Of a stretch of DNA of 39,239 nucleotides, positions 1 to 11,133 are shown one piece after another (the stretch's first letter is position 1; each line of letters opens with the position of its first letter). The notes beneath the pieces were generated by a model. It was given only the letters and a program-made list of their open reading frames with translations, was not told where the DNA came from and ran no database searches. The position numbers and the translations under genes were made by a program. The DNA is from Phycisphaerae bacterium. GTDB lineage: Bacteria > Planctomycetota > Phycisphaerae > Sedimentisphaerales > Anaerohalosphaeraceae. Location of the stretch: positions 1-39,239 of the forward strand of contig JAAYCR010000079.1 in the NCBI GenBank assembly GCA_012729675.1. Reading direction: 5' to 3'.

Positions 1-2
1 CC

Positions 3-1640
3 GAAATCCTCAAAGAGCATAGAAACGACTTAAGCGAAAATTCGCCTAAGTTACCGACAGGCGGAGTAGATAAAACGCAAGTTTGCGTATTACCGACAGG
101 CGATGTAGATAAATCGGAAAATTCCGATTTACCGACACGCAAGAACGGCAATTCAACAAATGCGTCTTCGAAGACGCAATTCAAAAGTATTGATGACATT
201 TTCCGGATAATGCAGGACAAGCACGGCGGCGAACTCGAAGCCCTTCACGAATACCACAATCCCGACGGTACACACAATCAGTATGTTATCCGATGGCGCG
301 GACAGGACACCAAAAAATATATATGGCCTTGCGTTCACACACCGGCAGGGTATGAACTCCGTTTCCCTGAAAGCCGGGTCTTGTACCGACTGCCGACGCT
401 GGCCGATGCAAAGACGGTTATTGTTTTGGAAGGCGAATTCAAAACCGATATTCTGGCCGGGTATGGATTCCCGGCCACCACGTCGAGCGGCGGCAGCAAG
501 GCGGCAGGTCGTACCGACTGGCGACCGCTGGCCGGAAAGAATGTTATTCTATGGCCGGACTACGACACACCGGGCAAGGGGTACGCCGATGACGTGAAGC
601 GGATACTTGAAGGGCTGGGATGCCGGGTCAAGATTATACACCCTTCAGAGCTTGACCTTGCCGTATCAGAGGACGCGAAGGACTATATCGACCAGTTACG
701 AAACGCCAAATATAACGAGCTTGAAATAAAAGAAAATCTGACAAGGGTCTTTGCACGGGCAAAATCGACCGGGGCGGGTCAAGAGGTTGTTTCTGTTTTG
801 TCGTCTATCGCGGCGGGTCAATATGAACCAATCGAGACGGGCTTTCATACGCTTGACGACGTGATGCAGATTCTTCCGGGGTCTTTGAATCTGGTTTGTG
901 GTAGTCCGGGGTCAAGTAAGAGCCTTTTAATGCTTCAGCTTGCGGCGCGATGGTACAGAGAGAAGATCAAGACGGCTGTTTTTGAACTCGAAAAGGATAG
1001 GGTTTTTCATTTACGCAGAGCATTAGCACAGGAAAGCGGGCTTGCAATGCTGACAAATAATAAATGGACAAAACGCAATGCCGAACTTGCCCAAAAGACG
1101 GCATTGGAACATTTAGACTGGATGGATAATTTTGGACGGATGATTTTTGCATATCCCGAAAAGATTATCTATCAGCGCGACGTTATCGAATGGACACGAC
1201 AAAGAGCCGACGCTGGATGCCGGGCGGTCGTTATCGACCCGGCGACCAAAGCGGAACGTCAAGACGAACCCTATAAGGCCGACGGTCTTTTTGTGCAACA
1301 GCTTGCACAGATCGCAACAATGACAAGGTTGGTTATCTTTTTGGTTTTACACCCTACAAAGTCTTTGGTTGCGATGCCGGATTTATCACAGATCGCAGGC
1401 GGCGCGTCTTATGGTCGTTTTGCTGATAATGCCGTATGGCTTGAAAACCACGAAGCCAAAACATCATCGGTCAAGACCTGTTGCGGGACAACGGACACAC
1501 AACACGACAGGACGCTATGGATATTGAAATCACGCGACGGCGCGGGTACAGGGTCACGAATAGCGTTCAAATTCAATAACGATAATCTGACATTAAGAGA
1601 GCTTGGAAAAATTGATAAAAGGAAAAAAGGCAATGAATGA
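3..1640 (+). CDS. Primase-helicase of the mobile element (TOPRIM plus RecA-like ATPase), 5' end missing
   Basis: The frame is open from the left edge, so the true start lies outside the window; an internal ATG at 210 gives a 476-residue protein. Counting from that ATG, a TOPRIM-like domain covers about residues 65-150 (VIVLEGE near 70, WPDYDTPG near 115). A RecA/DnaB-like ATPase follows, with Walker A GSPGSSKS at 231-238 and a Walker B-like AVVIDPAT near 340. This pairing is typical of element-encoded replication proteins that prime and unwind their own DNA. The segment before residue 1 is coded by a palindromic repeat array (29-137) and is probably a linker behind an N-terminal primase or zinc domain not seen here. 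The 3' end overlaps the next small gene. Confidence 0.85.
   Translation, partial: EILKEHRNDLSENSPKLPTGGVDKTQVCVLPTGDVDKSENSDLPTRKNGNSTNASSKTQFKSIDDIFRIMQDKHGGELEALHEYHNPDGTHNQYVIRWRGQDTKKYIWPCVHTPAGYELRFPESRVLYRLPTLADAKTVIVLEGEFKTDILAGYGFPATTSSGGSKAAGRTDWRPLAGKNVILWPDYDTPGKGYADDVKRILEGLGCRVKIIHPSELDLAVSEDAKDYIDQLRNAKYNELEIKENLTRVFARAKSTGAGQEVVSVLSSIAAGQYEPIETGFHTLDDVMQILPGSLNLVCGSPGSSKSLLMLQLAARWYREKIKTAVFELEKDRVFHLRRALAQESGLAMLTNNKWTKRNAELAQKTALEHLDWMDNFGRMIFAYPEKIIYQRDVIEWTRQRADAGCRAVVIDPATKAERQDEPYKADGLFVQQLAQIATMTRLVIFLVLHPTKSLVAMPDLSQIAGGASYGRFADNAVWLENHEAKTSSVKTCCGTTDTQHDRTLWILKSRDGAGTGSRIAFKFNNDNLTLRELGKIDKRKKGNE
29..137 (+). repeat. Coding cluster of three hairpins on a roughly 39-nt unit
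   Basis: Hairpin arms are 29-38/41-50, 71-80/83-92 and 110-119/122-131, each with a 2-nt loop (AA, GT, AA). The first two stems have one mismatch and the third is perfect. A near-identical 24-nt direct repeat occurs at 51-74 and 90-113, and its first nine bases recur at 129-137. Repeat plus palindromic spacer makes a 39-nt unit, a multiple of three, so the primase frame stays open. The peptide contains two LPTGxVDK copies. The stems differ in sequence while the frame around them is constant. Confidence 0.85.
161..178 (+). repeat. Perfect 18-bp palindrome inside the primase gene
   Basis: TGCGTCTTCGAAGACGCA is self-complementary over its full length. It lies about 25 bp after the coding hairpin cluster but lacks the 2-nt loop and flanking bases of that family. 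It may be a related element or a protein-binding site. Confidence 0.6.
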
Positions 1641-1755
1641 TAGAAGTAGAATTATTAATGCCGTTGCCAACTATATCATCGATAAAAGGCGTCGGCGCGA
1701 CCCACCAAAACGGCGACGGCAGGATAAAAACAAAAATCAGAGAACACTATTTTAA
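1633..1755 (+). CDS. Small basic protein, 40 aa, unknown
   Basis: The ATG lies inside the last codons of the primase-helicase gene, an overlap typical of translationally coupled phage genes. The stop is followed within 12 bp by the next ATG, with GGA just before it. The product is rich in Arg and Lys, with runs such as KRRRRDPPKRRR, and could bind nucleic acid. A second frame starting at 1637 (ATGA overlap, 49 aa) is also open. I prefer the 1633 frame because its stop fits the next gene. No family recognised. Confidence 0.4.
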   Translation: MNDRSRIINAVANYIIDKRRRRDPPKRRRQDKNKNQRTLF

Positions 1756-1766
1756 GGAAACAAACT

Positions 1767-2348
1767 ATGAAAACGGTAAAGATTGATCTGAAAATTCACG
1801 ACGGGTATCGAACCGAAAATGAAAAACTGATGAGGTTGTATGAAAAAAGAACATCGACGGAAGCGGAAATTCGACGGCTGACAGAATTTCTCGAATTGGG
1901 AAAACCCGCCACTAAAACGGAAATAAGCGTCGACGACATTCTGGCGGCGGACTGCCCCGGAAAAGAAATCGAAAGTACGACGGCACAACGCGAAGCCATT
2001 GAACAATTAAAGGCGGCGCGGCGGTCTGTTTCATTGATTGAGGCAGCTGTCGAGAAGCAGCGGCAAAAAATCGAAGAGCAACGTTTTCCGGCGAGCCGAC
2101 AGGTCGTCAAGGAGCTGTTGGAACCGGAAATGACACCAATTCTTAAAGAGATTAGACGCAGCGGAGCATCACTGATTGAAGCGTTCCGCAAGCGCGAGGA
2201 GCTGCTTGACGCATTCGAGCAAGCGGGCGGCGGAATCAGCACGCTACCGGAAAGTTATCAGCGGACAAGTCTCGAATTTTGGCTTAGAAAAATCGCCTGC
2301 CCCGGAAATCCGGCAGACATTTTCTTGCAGCAGATTGGAGCTAAATAA
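1767..2348 (+). CDS. Coiled-coil protein of the element, 193 aa, unknown
   Basis: The protein is mostly charged helix. Residues about 15-45 and 75-145 are rich in Glu, Lys, Arg and Gln with heptad-like spacing, suggesting a coiled coil. There is no signal peptide or membrane segment. The stop overlaps the next start by one base (TAATG), so the two genes are probably translationally coupled. Its position between the primase and a terminase-like gene fits a phage or satellite replication or packaging accessory, but I recognise no family. Confidence 0.75.
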   Translation: MKTVKIDLKIHDGYRTENEKLMRLYEKRTSTEAEIRRLTEFLELGKPATKTEISVDDILAADCPGKEIESTTAQREAIEQLKAARRSVSLIEAAVEKQRQKIEEQRFPASRQVVKELLEPEMTPILKEIRRSGASLIEAFRKREELLDAFEQAGGGISTLPESYQRTSLEFWLRKIACPGNPADIFLQQIGAK

Positions 2349-2542
2349 TGAACTTGCAGATGAACTTGAAGCAGCGAAAATTGTTCGAATTGTCTTGCGG
2401 TCAATTTAACAAGCGCGACGTTTACGACCCCAAAAACCCGTCGGATTTACAGAGGGAAATAATCCGTTTAGTGAGCAAGAACGATAGACCGACGCTGGAG
2501 ACAATGCGAAGGCGGTTGCGGCTGGCGCTGGCCGATGATTAA
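2348..2542 (+). CDS. Small element protein, 64 aa, unknown
   Basis: It starts in a TAATG overlap with the preceding coiled-coil gene. A second in-frame ATG at 2357 could also be used. The product is basic at its C-terminus (METMRRRLRLAL-like helix) with no recognised domain. The tight coupling and shared strand argue that it is real. Confidence 0.55.
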   Translation: MNLQMNLKQRKLFELSCGQFNKRDVYDPKNPSDLQREIIRLVSKNDRPTLETMRRRLRLALADD

Positions 2543-2561
2543 CGATGCGATTCCTTTGTGG

Positions 2562-2589
2562 CCTGCCGCTGCTGGCGTAGGGCGGCAGG
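2562..2589 (+). terminator. Hairpin in the 164-bp gap after the small element gene
   Basis: CCTGCCGC and GCGGCAGG form a perfect 8-bp stem around a 12-nt loop, followed by TTTATAAAG. It could be a weak intrinsic terminator or an attenuator separating the replication genes from the terminase-like gene. Nothing else clear is seen between 2543 and 2706. Confidence 0.45.
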
Positions 2590-2706
2590 TTTATAAAGCC
2601 GACCGGGGGGGCCTTCTTTTCTGGGGATGCAGGCTACCGAGACCGGGGTGTAAGCTTCAACAAAAATTCGGTACACGATTGAATTAAGTTGAATAATGGA
2701 GTTAAA

Positions 2707-3012
2707 ATGTCAAAAAGAAAAAGTACATTCCAATCAGAAGCGGCGCGATTGCTTTACGAACGGACGATTGAGACCTTCGAGCTTGACCAGCACCACATCG
2801 AAACGCTGAAGCTGGCTTGCGATACCTTGGATAGAATCGCAGCGGCACAGGCGGCATTGCACCGCGACGGCGATATTATCAAAGACAGATACAACTGCCC
2901 GAAAGCGCACCCGGCACAGAGGATGCTGGAATCAAATAAAATAATATTTAGCCGTTTGCTTCGAGAATTAAGGCTTGACGACGGCCAAACACATAATGAA
3001 ATGGAGCTATAA
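2707..3012 (+). CDS. P27-family-like phage terminase small subunit, 101 aa
   Basis: The pattern matches the P27 terminase small-subunit family as I know it: an N-terminal helix, then FELDQHHIETLKLACDTLDR, a short stretch ending KDRYNCPKAHPAQ, and a C-terminal RLLRELRLDD helix. Members recognise viral DNA for packaging together with a large terminase. I start at 2707 (MSKRKS) because AATGGAGT sits just upstream; an ATG at 2689 would add six residues. No large terminase is visible, which is usual in satellites that borrow the helper's. The family call is by pattern memory, not a search. Confidence 0.7.
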   Translation: MSKRKSTFQSEAARLLYERTIETFELDQHHIETLKLACDTLDRIAAAQAALHRDGDIIKDRYNCPKAHPAQRMLESNKIIFSRLLRELRLDDGQTHNEMEL

Positions 3013-3013
3013 A

Positions 3014-3190
3014 ATGCCACGACGTAAAATAATGAGAAGACGCAAAGACACTGCTTTTGACCCTTTTGAGGAAGTTTGCACCAGAGCCAAACGGCGACGG
3101 CTGGCGGGGAATGACCCGGTAAAGCTGGCCGAGTGTGAACGGTTGCAACGGCTAACGGCGGACTTTATCGAAGCAACCCGGTCGAAGTAG
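3014..3190 (+). CDS. Small basic protein, 58 aa, unknown
   Basis: It starts two bases after the terminase-like stop, with GGAG overlapping the end of that gene as a ribosome site. The N-terminus is strongly basic (MPRRKIMRRRKD) and the rest looks helical. It may act with the upstream packaging gene, but no family is recognised. It is the last gene before the non-coding hairpin cluster. Confidence 0.6.
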   Translation: MPRRKIMRRRKDTAFDPFEEVCTRAKRRRLAGNDPVKLAECERLQRLTADFIEATRSK

Positions 3191-3198
3191 AGACCTCT

Positions 3199-3364
3199 CG
3201 GAAAATTCCGGAAAGTTACCCGGCTGGCATTCAGACCGGGCGGCGTAGGTAGGCCGCAAAATTGCGGGCTACCTGTCAGACAAAAGAGTAGCTTAACAAA
3301 TGTTACGCTACCTACTTGGTAGGACATAATCCCCAAAAGAGTAGGTCGGAAAATTCCGAGCTAC
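3199..3364 (+). repeat. Non-coding cluster of four hairpins with constant frame and variable stems
   Basis: Arms are 3199-3203/3206-3210, 3249-3259/3262-3272, 3288-3298/3301-3311 and 3341-3351/3354-3364, all with an AA loop. The last three have 11-nt arms that begin GTAG and end CTAC, while the middle of the stem changes: GTAGGCCGCAA, GTAGCTTAACA and GTAGGTCGGAA. Each has one mismatch at stem position 5 or 6. Hairpins 2 and 3 are exactly 39 nt apart, the same unit as in the coding cluster at 29-137. The flank GGCGGCGTAGGTA resembles the GGCGATGTAGATA of that cluster. Confidence 0.85.
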
Positions 3365-3544
3365 CTACTTGGTTGGACTGGTTGGAATCCAAAGGAATCT
3401 CCGACAAGGCCACTGGGAGCCGTTTCTGACGGCGATCACGGGAAAAGGGTACTGCGGCAGGGGTCTTGCGGTCGATTGATTGACGGGGCTTGTATGGGCG
3501 TTTATCGACGGGGAGCTGGAAAAGTGTGAGACGTGGGAAGATGT

Positions 3545-3574
3545 TAGGTCTAATAAATCTATTAGACCTATTTT
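3545..3574 (+). terminator. Perfect 11-bp inverted repeat followed by TTTT
   Basis: TAGGTCTAATA and TATTAGACCTA flank a 4-nt loop, then TTTT. The stem is AT-rich, so termination would be weak. A dimeric repressor operator, for example for the nearby Xre protein, is an equally good reading. Confidence 0.45.
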
Positions 3575-3635
3575 AACCACAGAGCCAGAGTTGTCTAACA
3601 AATATATTAAACAACTTTGTTGACAGGTTACAAAT

Positions 3636-3797
3636 ATGACTTTTTCGGATGATAGGACACCGGAACAACGGGAACGGGACATTGAATCCCACCAGCTACG
3701 GATACAACAGGCGTTTCGGCAGTTGCGGCGGGCTGGATATAATCCCCAAACGACACCGGCCAAAACAGCGGATAAAATCTTGGAAAATAATAGTTGA
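3636..3797 (+). CDS. Small protein, 53 aa, unknown
   Basis: An ATG frame encodes a charged, Gln- and Arg-rich helical protein. No good ribosome site precedes the ATG. Its stop overlaps the -35 box of the regulator promoter at 3794. The amino-acid make-up is protein-like, but no family is recognised. Confidence 0.4.
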   Translation: MTFSDDRTPEQRERDIESHQLRIQQAFRQLRRAGYNPQTTPAKTADKILENNS

Positions 3798-3822
3798 CAC
3801 TTGTAAGCATATCGGATAATAT
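3794..3822 (+). promoter_or_regulatory. Strong sigma70-type promoter for the xre-int pair
   Basis: TTGACA (3794-3799), a 17-bp spacer and TAATAT (3817-3822) give a near-consensus promoter. The predicted start of transcription falls at about 3829, the A of the first ATG of the regulator gene. The mRNA would be leaderless, or translation starts at the next ATG (3838). Confidence 0.8.
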
Positions 3823-3828
3823 AGCGTT

Positions 3829-4024
3829 ATGGACACGATGAAAACAATTCGAAAAGAGATTGAAGACAGCCCTTTATCACAACGGGAAATCAGCCGCCAA
3901 ACGGGAATTAACATAGCGGCGATTCATCGGATTATGGTACAGGGTACGGGGCTGACAGCGGCAAGTTGCGATAAGCTACTGAACTTTTTTGGCTATGAAC
4001 TCAAAAAGAAAAAAGGAAAGAAAA

Positions 4025-4041
<17 letters not shown>
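3829..4041 (+). CDS. Xre-family helix-turn-helix regulator, 70 aa
   Basis: Residues about 14-60 form a Cro/C1-type helix-turn-helix: SQREISRQTGINIAAIHRIM as helices 2-3, then GLTAASCDKLLNFFGYEL. The C-terminus is a lysine-rich tail. The promoter puts the transcript start on the ATG at 3829, so either that codon is used leaderless or the start is ATG 3838 (MKTIRK), with a GGA upstream inside the ORF. It overlaps the integrase gene, so the pair is co-transcribed and the protein probably controls integrase expression and possibly other element genes. Confidence 0.8.
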
Positions 4042-5391
<1,350 letters not shown>

Positions 5392-5550
5392 TAAGTCAAT
5401 TATTTATAAAAGCTTAACCTGATTTTAGGATACTGTTCTTGGGTGTCGCAGCCCAAAAGTTCGCTAACCTTACATAAAACCTGCGCATTTTGCAAGAAGA
5501 TAATCGAAAAACCCTTTTGTTTTTGTCAGAAAAATACAGTTCGTCTATCC

Positions 5551-6678
5551 TCAATCCAACAATGACCCAATGTGCGCAGAAAAACAAACATCGACGCCGA
5601 AATTATGCACTTGGACGCCATTCAGCTTGCAGGCGGCGGCCAGCGCGGCCAGAGGCTCGGAAATATCGGCGTGGCCGTTTGCGCCAAGCAATAGTGGAGC
5701 GATATAGATGCGGACTTCGTCGGCAAGGTTCTGACGCAAAAACTCGGCCAGCAGCGTCGGCCCGGCCTCGATGAGAACCTGCTGGACACCGCGTTGCCCC
5801 AGTGCCGCCAGCGTCTCGGCTAAATCGCAGCGGTTGTCGGTCTCGCGTACCGTTAGCACCTCAACGCCGGCGTTGCGGAATTTTTCCACCTGCTGAAACT
5901 CCACTTGGGCGGTGTGCTGCGTGGTTACGATCATCGTCGGCGCTTCGGGCACGGTAATCAGCCGACAATCCCACGGCAGCCGCAGATGGCTGTCCAGCAC
6001 CACCCGCAGCGGCGGCCGCTCGACAGCGTCCCCGTCAATCCGCACCGTCAGCTTCGGGTTGTCGGCCAGGACCGTGCTGATGCCGGTGACAATCGCCTGC
6101 ACCCGTTTGCGAAGCCGATGCACATCCTGCCGGCTCTGTGCGTTGGAAATCCACGGTCCCTCGGCGGGCGGATTCTTCCACGCAAGCTTGCCGTCAATCG
6201 ACTGCGCCCACTTGAGAATCACCCACGGTTGCCCCGTTCGCGCATGCTTATAGAACGGCGCGTTCAGTGCCTCGGCCTCATCCCGGCAGACGCCGACTTG
6301 GACGTCGATTCCGGCAGCGACAATCTCTTTCATCCCGCCCCCGGCCAGCCGCGTCGGGTCGCCGGAGGCGATGACGACCTGCGCAACCCCGGCGGCAATG
6401 ACCGCCCGGCTGCACGGCCCCATCTTGCCCGTATGGCAGCACGGCTCCAGCGTCACATACAGCGTCGCGCCCCCCGGGTCGTGCCCCTTGGCGCGGCAAT
6501 CGGCCAACGCCTCAATCTCCGCGTGCGGCCCGCCGAACTTTTTGTGCCATCCTTCGCCGAGGATATGACCGTCCCGGACGACGACGCATCCGACCGCCGG
6601 ATTCGGCTCCACCTCCCCGAGGCCCCGCGCCGCCAGTTCCAGCGCCCGCCGCATATAGCTCTCGTGATTCTGCTGCAT
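5551..6678 (-). CDS. ribD: Bifunctional riboflavin deaminase/reductase RibD
   Basis: RibD performs the deamination and reduction steps that follow GTP cyclohydrolase II in riboflavin synthesis. The N-terminal deaminase has the zinc motif HAE (H52, E54) and PCC...C (C80, C89). The C-terminal reductase contains ILKWAQSIDGK, SRQDVHRLR and a late LIEAGPTL strand. Length (375 aa) is normal. I start at ATG 6678 because GAGG lies upstream; ATG 6693 adds five residues. It is the last gene of the - strand run that starts at the exonuclease, 16 bp after the SWIM gene. Other riboflavin genes are not in the window. Confidence 0.95.
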   Translation of the reverse strand: MQQNHESYMRRALELAARGLGEVEPNPAVGCVVVRDGHILGEGWHKKFGGPHAEIEALADCRAKGHDPGGATLYVTLEPCCHTGKMGPCSRAVIAAGVAQVVIASGDPTRLAGGGMKEIVAAGIDVQVGVCRDEAEALNAPFYKHARTGQPWVILKWAQSIDGKLAWKNPPAEGPWISNAQSRQDVHRLRKRVQAIVTGISTVLADNPKLTVRIDGDAVERPPLRVVLDSHLRLPWDCRLITVPEAPTMIVTTQHTAQVEFQQVEKFRNAGVEVLTVRETDNRCDLAETLAALGQRGVQQVLIEAGPTLLAEFLRQNLADEVRIYIAPLLLGANGHADISEPLAALAAACKLNGVQVHNFGVDVCFSAHIGSLLD

Positions 6679-6694
6679 CTTACTAAGCCTCATT

Positions 6695-7051
6695 CTAGGA
6701 CTTGTGTATTTTACCCAATAGCACTTTTTCTAAATTTTTCTTCGCCTTTTTGGCATTTCTCTTTGCTTCTTCCAAAAGGTCTTCAGTATTCTTTATTTCC
6801 GATACAAGCAAAGGGATCGCAGTCTCCGGCAAATGATTGCATATTTGCTCCAACTCTTTTTTCTGCTTTGTGTCATACAGAATAGTGTCATCGCCATTAA
6901 TAATCCCTTTTACGTGTTTACAAAGCATCCCATTTTCTCCCGCTTGGCAGGAGCAGTAAGCAAGGATATTGTTTTCTTCAAAATATACTTCAACATTATA
7001 AAAATAACCGGAAGAACTTTTTGCCAATAATGTAATGTGTTTTTTTGCCAT
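6695..7051 (-). CDS. SWIM zinc-finger protein, 118 aa
   Basis: Residues about 30-50 carry CSCQAGENGMLCKHVKGII, a CxC...CxH arrangement that fits a SWIM zinc finger, a fold used for DNA or protein binding. The C-terminal half is a charged Lys/Glu-rich helix (LLEEAKRNAKKAKKNLEKVL), probably coiled coil. The gene is AT-rich and begins three bases after the ligA stop, so it should be co-transcribed with the ligase. A role with the ligase is inferred from position only. Confidence 0.75.
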   Translation of the reverse strand: MAKKHITLLAKSSSGYFYNVEVYFEENNILAYCSCQAGENGMLCKHVKGIINGDDTILYDTKQKKELEQICNHLPETAIPLLVSEIKNTEDLLEEAKRNAKKAKKNLEKVLLGKIHKS

Positions 7052-7054
7052 CGC

Positions 7055-9343
<2,289 letters not shown>

Positions 9344-9826
9344 TTATCGACTTGAAATATCATCGTCAAAAAGGCTTTTTTGATCTCTATTGCTATTCTT
9401 TTCCACCATATACAGTAGTCTATCTTTGCACGATTGCACTTCTTGTTCACTTGGAATTTTGGGGCTATTGTGATGATTATCTGCCAACATTTCAAGGTCA
9501 GATAGACGGCTTATAGTGCTACCGCTATGTTTGCATAAAAACAAGCACTGACCGCCGGTATGAGCAAGTGGGCATTCATCATATCCCCATGCAGTAAAAA
9601 ATCCAAGCCTTATCAGTTGTTTTTTCTTATCCTTCCTGACTTTAACCTTATTAGTTTTGATTAGCTCCATCAAATCTAAATTAAGCAGGGATGAGTATAC
9701 TAGCGCATCTTTTATGGAAAGCCACTTGTCGCAATACAAACCTTCACGAAGGTTTTTGTGATCAATTATAAACTTACACTTCTCGAACCGAGGAAGAAAA
9801 TTATTACAATTATAACCAAACTGCAT
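9344..9826 (-). CDS. Hypothetical protein in the exonuclease-ligase run, about 160 aa
   Basis: I recognise no family. The protein has several Cys and His residues (YDECPLAHTGGQCLFLCKHSG near the middle), a possible metal site, and an acidic C-terminus (SLFDDDISSR). I start at ATG 9826; a TTG at 9853 would add nine residues. It is AT-rich like the exonuclease before it and the second half of ligA after it. It ends 15 bp before the ligA ATG. A DNA-repair role is suggested only by its neighbours. Confidence 0.65.
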   Translation of the reverse strand: MQFGYNCNNFLPRFEKCKFIIDHKNLREGLYCDKWLSIKDALVYSSLLNLDLMELIKTNKVKVRKDKKKQLIRLGFFTAWGYDECPLAHTGGQCLFLCKHSGSTISRLSDLEMLADNHHNSPKIPSEQEVQSCKDRLLYMVEKNSNRDQKSLFDDDISSR

Positions 9827-9859
9827 TTCAGATGGCTGCCTTTCTTTTATCAAGCAGGG

Positions 9860-10789
9860 TCATTTAATTCTTTCGAAGAAATCGAATTGATTGAGTAGCT
9901 GCAAGTTACATCCTTGATGTTGGAGTTCGATAGCTCTTTTAAGCTTATTGGTTTTGGCTTTGCCGGTTTTTCTGTAAAAATCCCATTCACTACATCCTAC
10001 AACAACAACGTCTGTTTGTTTCGACACAGCACTTGTAACCCTTCCTCCAAAATATTCTATCCATTCAATTGCCTGCTCTCGCTTAAGCAAATCCATTTCG
10101 CCGGTCAAAACAAAACGCATGCCCTGAAACCTTGAATCGGTTGGCAATAAAGCGGGGGTATTAAAAGAGAACAACAAGTCTAAAATATCTGGCGCAAGGT
10201 TTTCTATCAACGTCGTCTTATTACAGGAAACATGCGTCAGGCAGGCAGAGGAGATTTTCGTGTATTGGTTGAGTTTGCCCATCTGAATAATAGGTTTTGT
10301 ATTACGGTGTAGTTCAATTGCTATTTGTGCACATGCAATTGCATCCGACAATGCATCATGATGTTCAATCGGTATTTTCAAAAGTCTCGAAATTGTTCCA
10401 AGTCTGTGGTTCGGAAGTTCGGGTAACAAGGCACGACACATCTGTAAGGTGCAGAAATATTCTATATCTGGTACAGGTTTGTTGATTTGTCGAAGTGATT
10501 GAGTCAGCACTCTTATATCAAAGACGGCATTGTGGGCAACCAACGGGCCCCGCCCCATACGTGTTTGGATTTCAGGATAAATCTCTGCAAACGTGGGGGC
10601 ATCTACTACCATCTCTTCTCGAATTCCATGTATCCTGACGTTCCATGAACAAAAGATGTTGCTCAAAGGGCGAAGTAATGAATAAAACTTATCAACAACA
10701 GTGCCATTGCTGACAACAGCCATTCCAACTGCACAAGCACTTGTTGGATCGCTATTTGCTGTTTCAAAATCAATAGCAACAAAGTTCAT
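9860..10789 (-). CDS. DEDDh 3'-5' exonuclease with C-terminal BRCT domain
   Basis: Residues 1-165 are a DnaQ/epsilon-like exonuclease: Exo I is AIDFETA (D7, E9), Exo II is LVAHNAVFDIRVL and Exo III is HHDALSDA. Residues about 215-309 resemble a BRCT domain (FQGMRFVLTGEMDLLKREQA...GGRVTSAVSKQTDVVVVG), much like the BRCT of LigA. Such proteins are repair or proofreading exonucleases that act alone. It is the first gene after the strong - strand promoter at 10939-10967 and heads the run through ribD. It is AT-rich compared with the ruv genes on its other side. Confidence 0.88.
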   Translation of the reverse strand: MNFVAIDFETANSDPTSACAVGMAVVSNGTVVDKFYSLLRPLSNIFCSWNVRIHGIREEMVVDAPTFAEIYPEIQTRMGRGPLVAHNAVFDIRVLTQSLRQINKPVPDIEYFCTLQMCRALLPELPNHRLGTISRLLKIPIEHHDALSDAIACAQIAIELHRNTKPIIQMGKLNQYTKISSACLTHVSCNKTTLIENLAPDILDLLFSFNTPALLPTDSRFQGMRFVLTGEMDLLKREQAIEWIEYFGGRVTSAVSKQTDVVVVGCSEWDFYRKTGKAKTNKLKRAIELQHQGCNLQLLNQFDFFERIK

Positions 10790-10879
10790 TTCTTATAACC
10801 TCATGCAAATTTCGCTAAAAACAGCCCTGATTACCTTTTTTGTCGTAAACTTAAAATATCTTATCGGACTTGGAAATAT

Positions 10880-10924
10880 TCACATCCCTGTCTCATCTAA
10901 GTCGTTGTTTTTTGACATTTTCAT
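10880..10924 (-). CDS. Possible 14-residue leader ORF
   Basis: AAGGAG is followed by ATG 10924 and 14 codons to a TGA. The predicted transcript start falls within the AAGGAG, so a ribosome site may not be complete. It is more likely incidental, but it could be a leader peptide before the exonuclease gene. Confidence 0.15.
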   Translation of the reverse strand: MKMSKNNDLDETGM

Positions 10925-10938
10925 TATAATTGCTCCTT

Positions 10939-10967
10939 ATTATACCCCTTTAATACACAGATGTAAA
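10939..10967 (-). promoter_or_regulatory. Strong promoter for the exonuclease-ligA-ribD run
   Basis: On the - strand TTTACA (10967-10962), a 17-bp spacer and a perfect TATAAT (10944-10939) are present. The predicted start near 10932 leaves a leader of about 140 nt before the exonuclease ATG at 10789. Confidence 0.75.
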
Positions 10968-11062
10968 TTGTTTATATCACAACACGCTGATTTGATCCGG
11001 CAGACACGACGTCGGGAAGCGACACGTCGGAATAGGATATGGAATCCCGGATAGGAATTCCA

Positions 11063-11079
11063 GGTTGCCGCCGGCAACC
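11063..11079. repeat. Short GC hairpin upstream of ruvC
   Basis: GGTTGCC and GGCAACC flank a 3-nt loop, 55 bp before the ruvC start. The rest of the divergent gap (10968-11133) shows only the - strand promoter at its left end; no clear + strand promoter is seen. Confidence 0.4.
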
Positions 11080-11133
11080 GCTTCGGATATACTTGCAACC
11101 ATTATAACCTTCTTTATTCGAATATTCGATACT

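Larger units (their letters stand above)
3191..3635. other. Non-coding stretch of the element
   Basis: This 445-bp gap holds the four-hairpin cluster (3199-3364) and an inverted repeat at 3545-3570. Between them, 3365-3540 shows no convincing gene on either strand. The phrase TAATCCCCAAA occurs both here (about 3327) and in the next small gene (about 3740). The stretch could be a cis region such as an origin, packaging site or regulatory RNA; none can be shown from sequence alone. Confidence 0.5.

Noticed and set aside
29-137. CRISPR array (24-nt repeats, 15-nt spacers)
   Set aside because: The spacers are palindromes and far too short, the repeats are few, and the segment lies in an open protein frame.
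10912-10930. TTGACA and TATAAT on the + strand before ruvC
   Set aside because: The two boxes are only 7 bp apart, too close for a sigma70 promoter.
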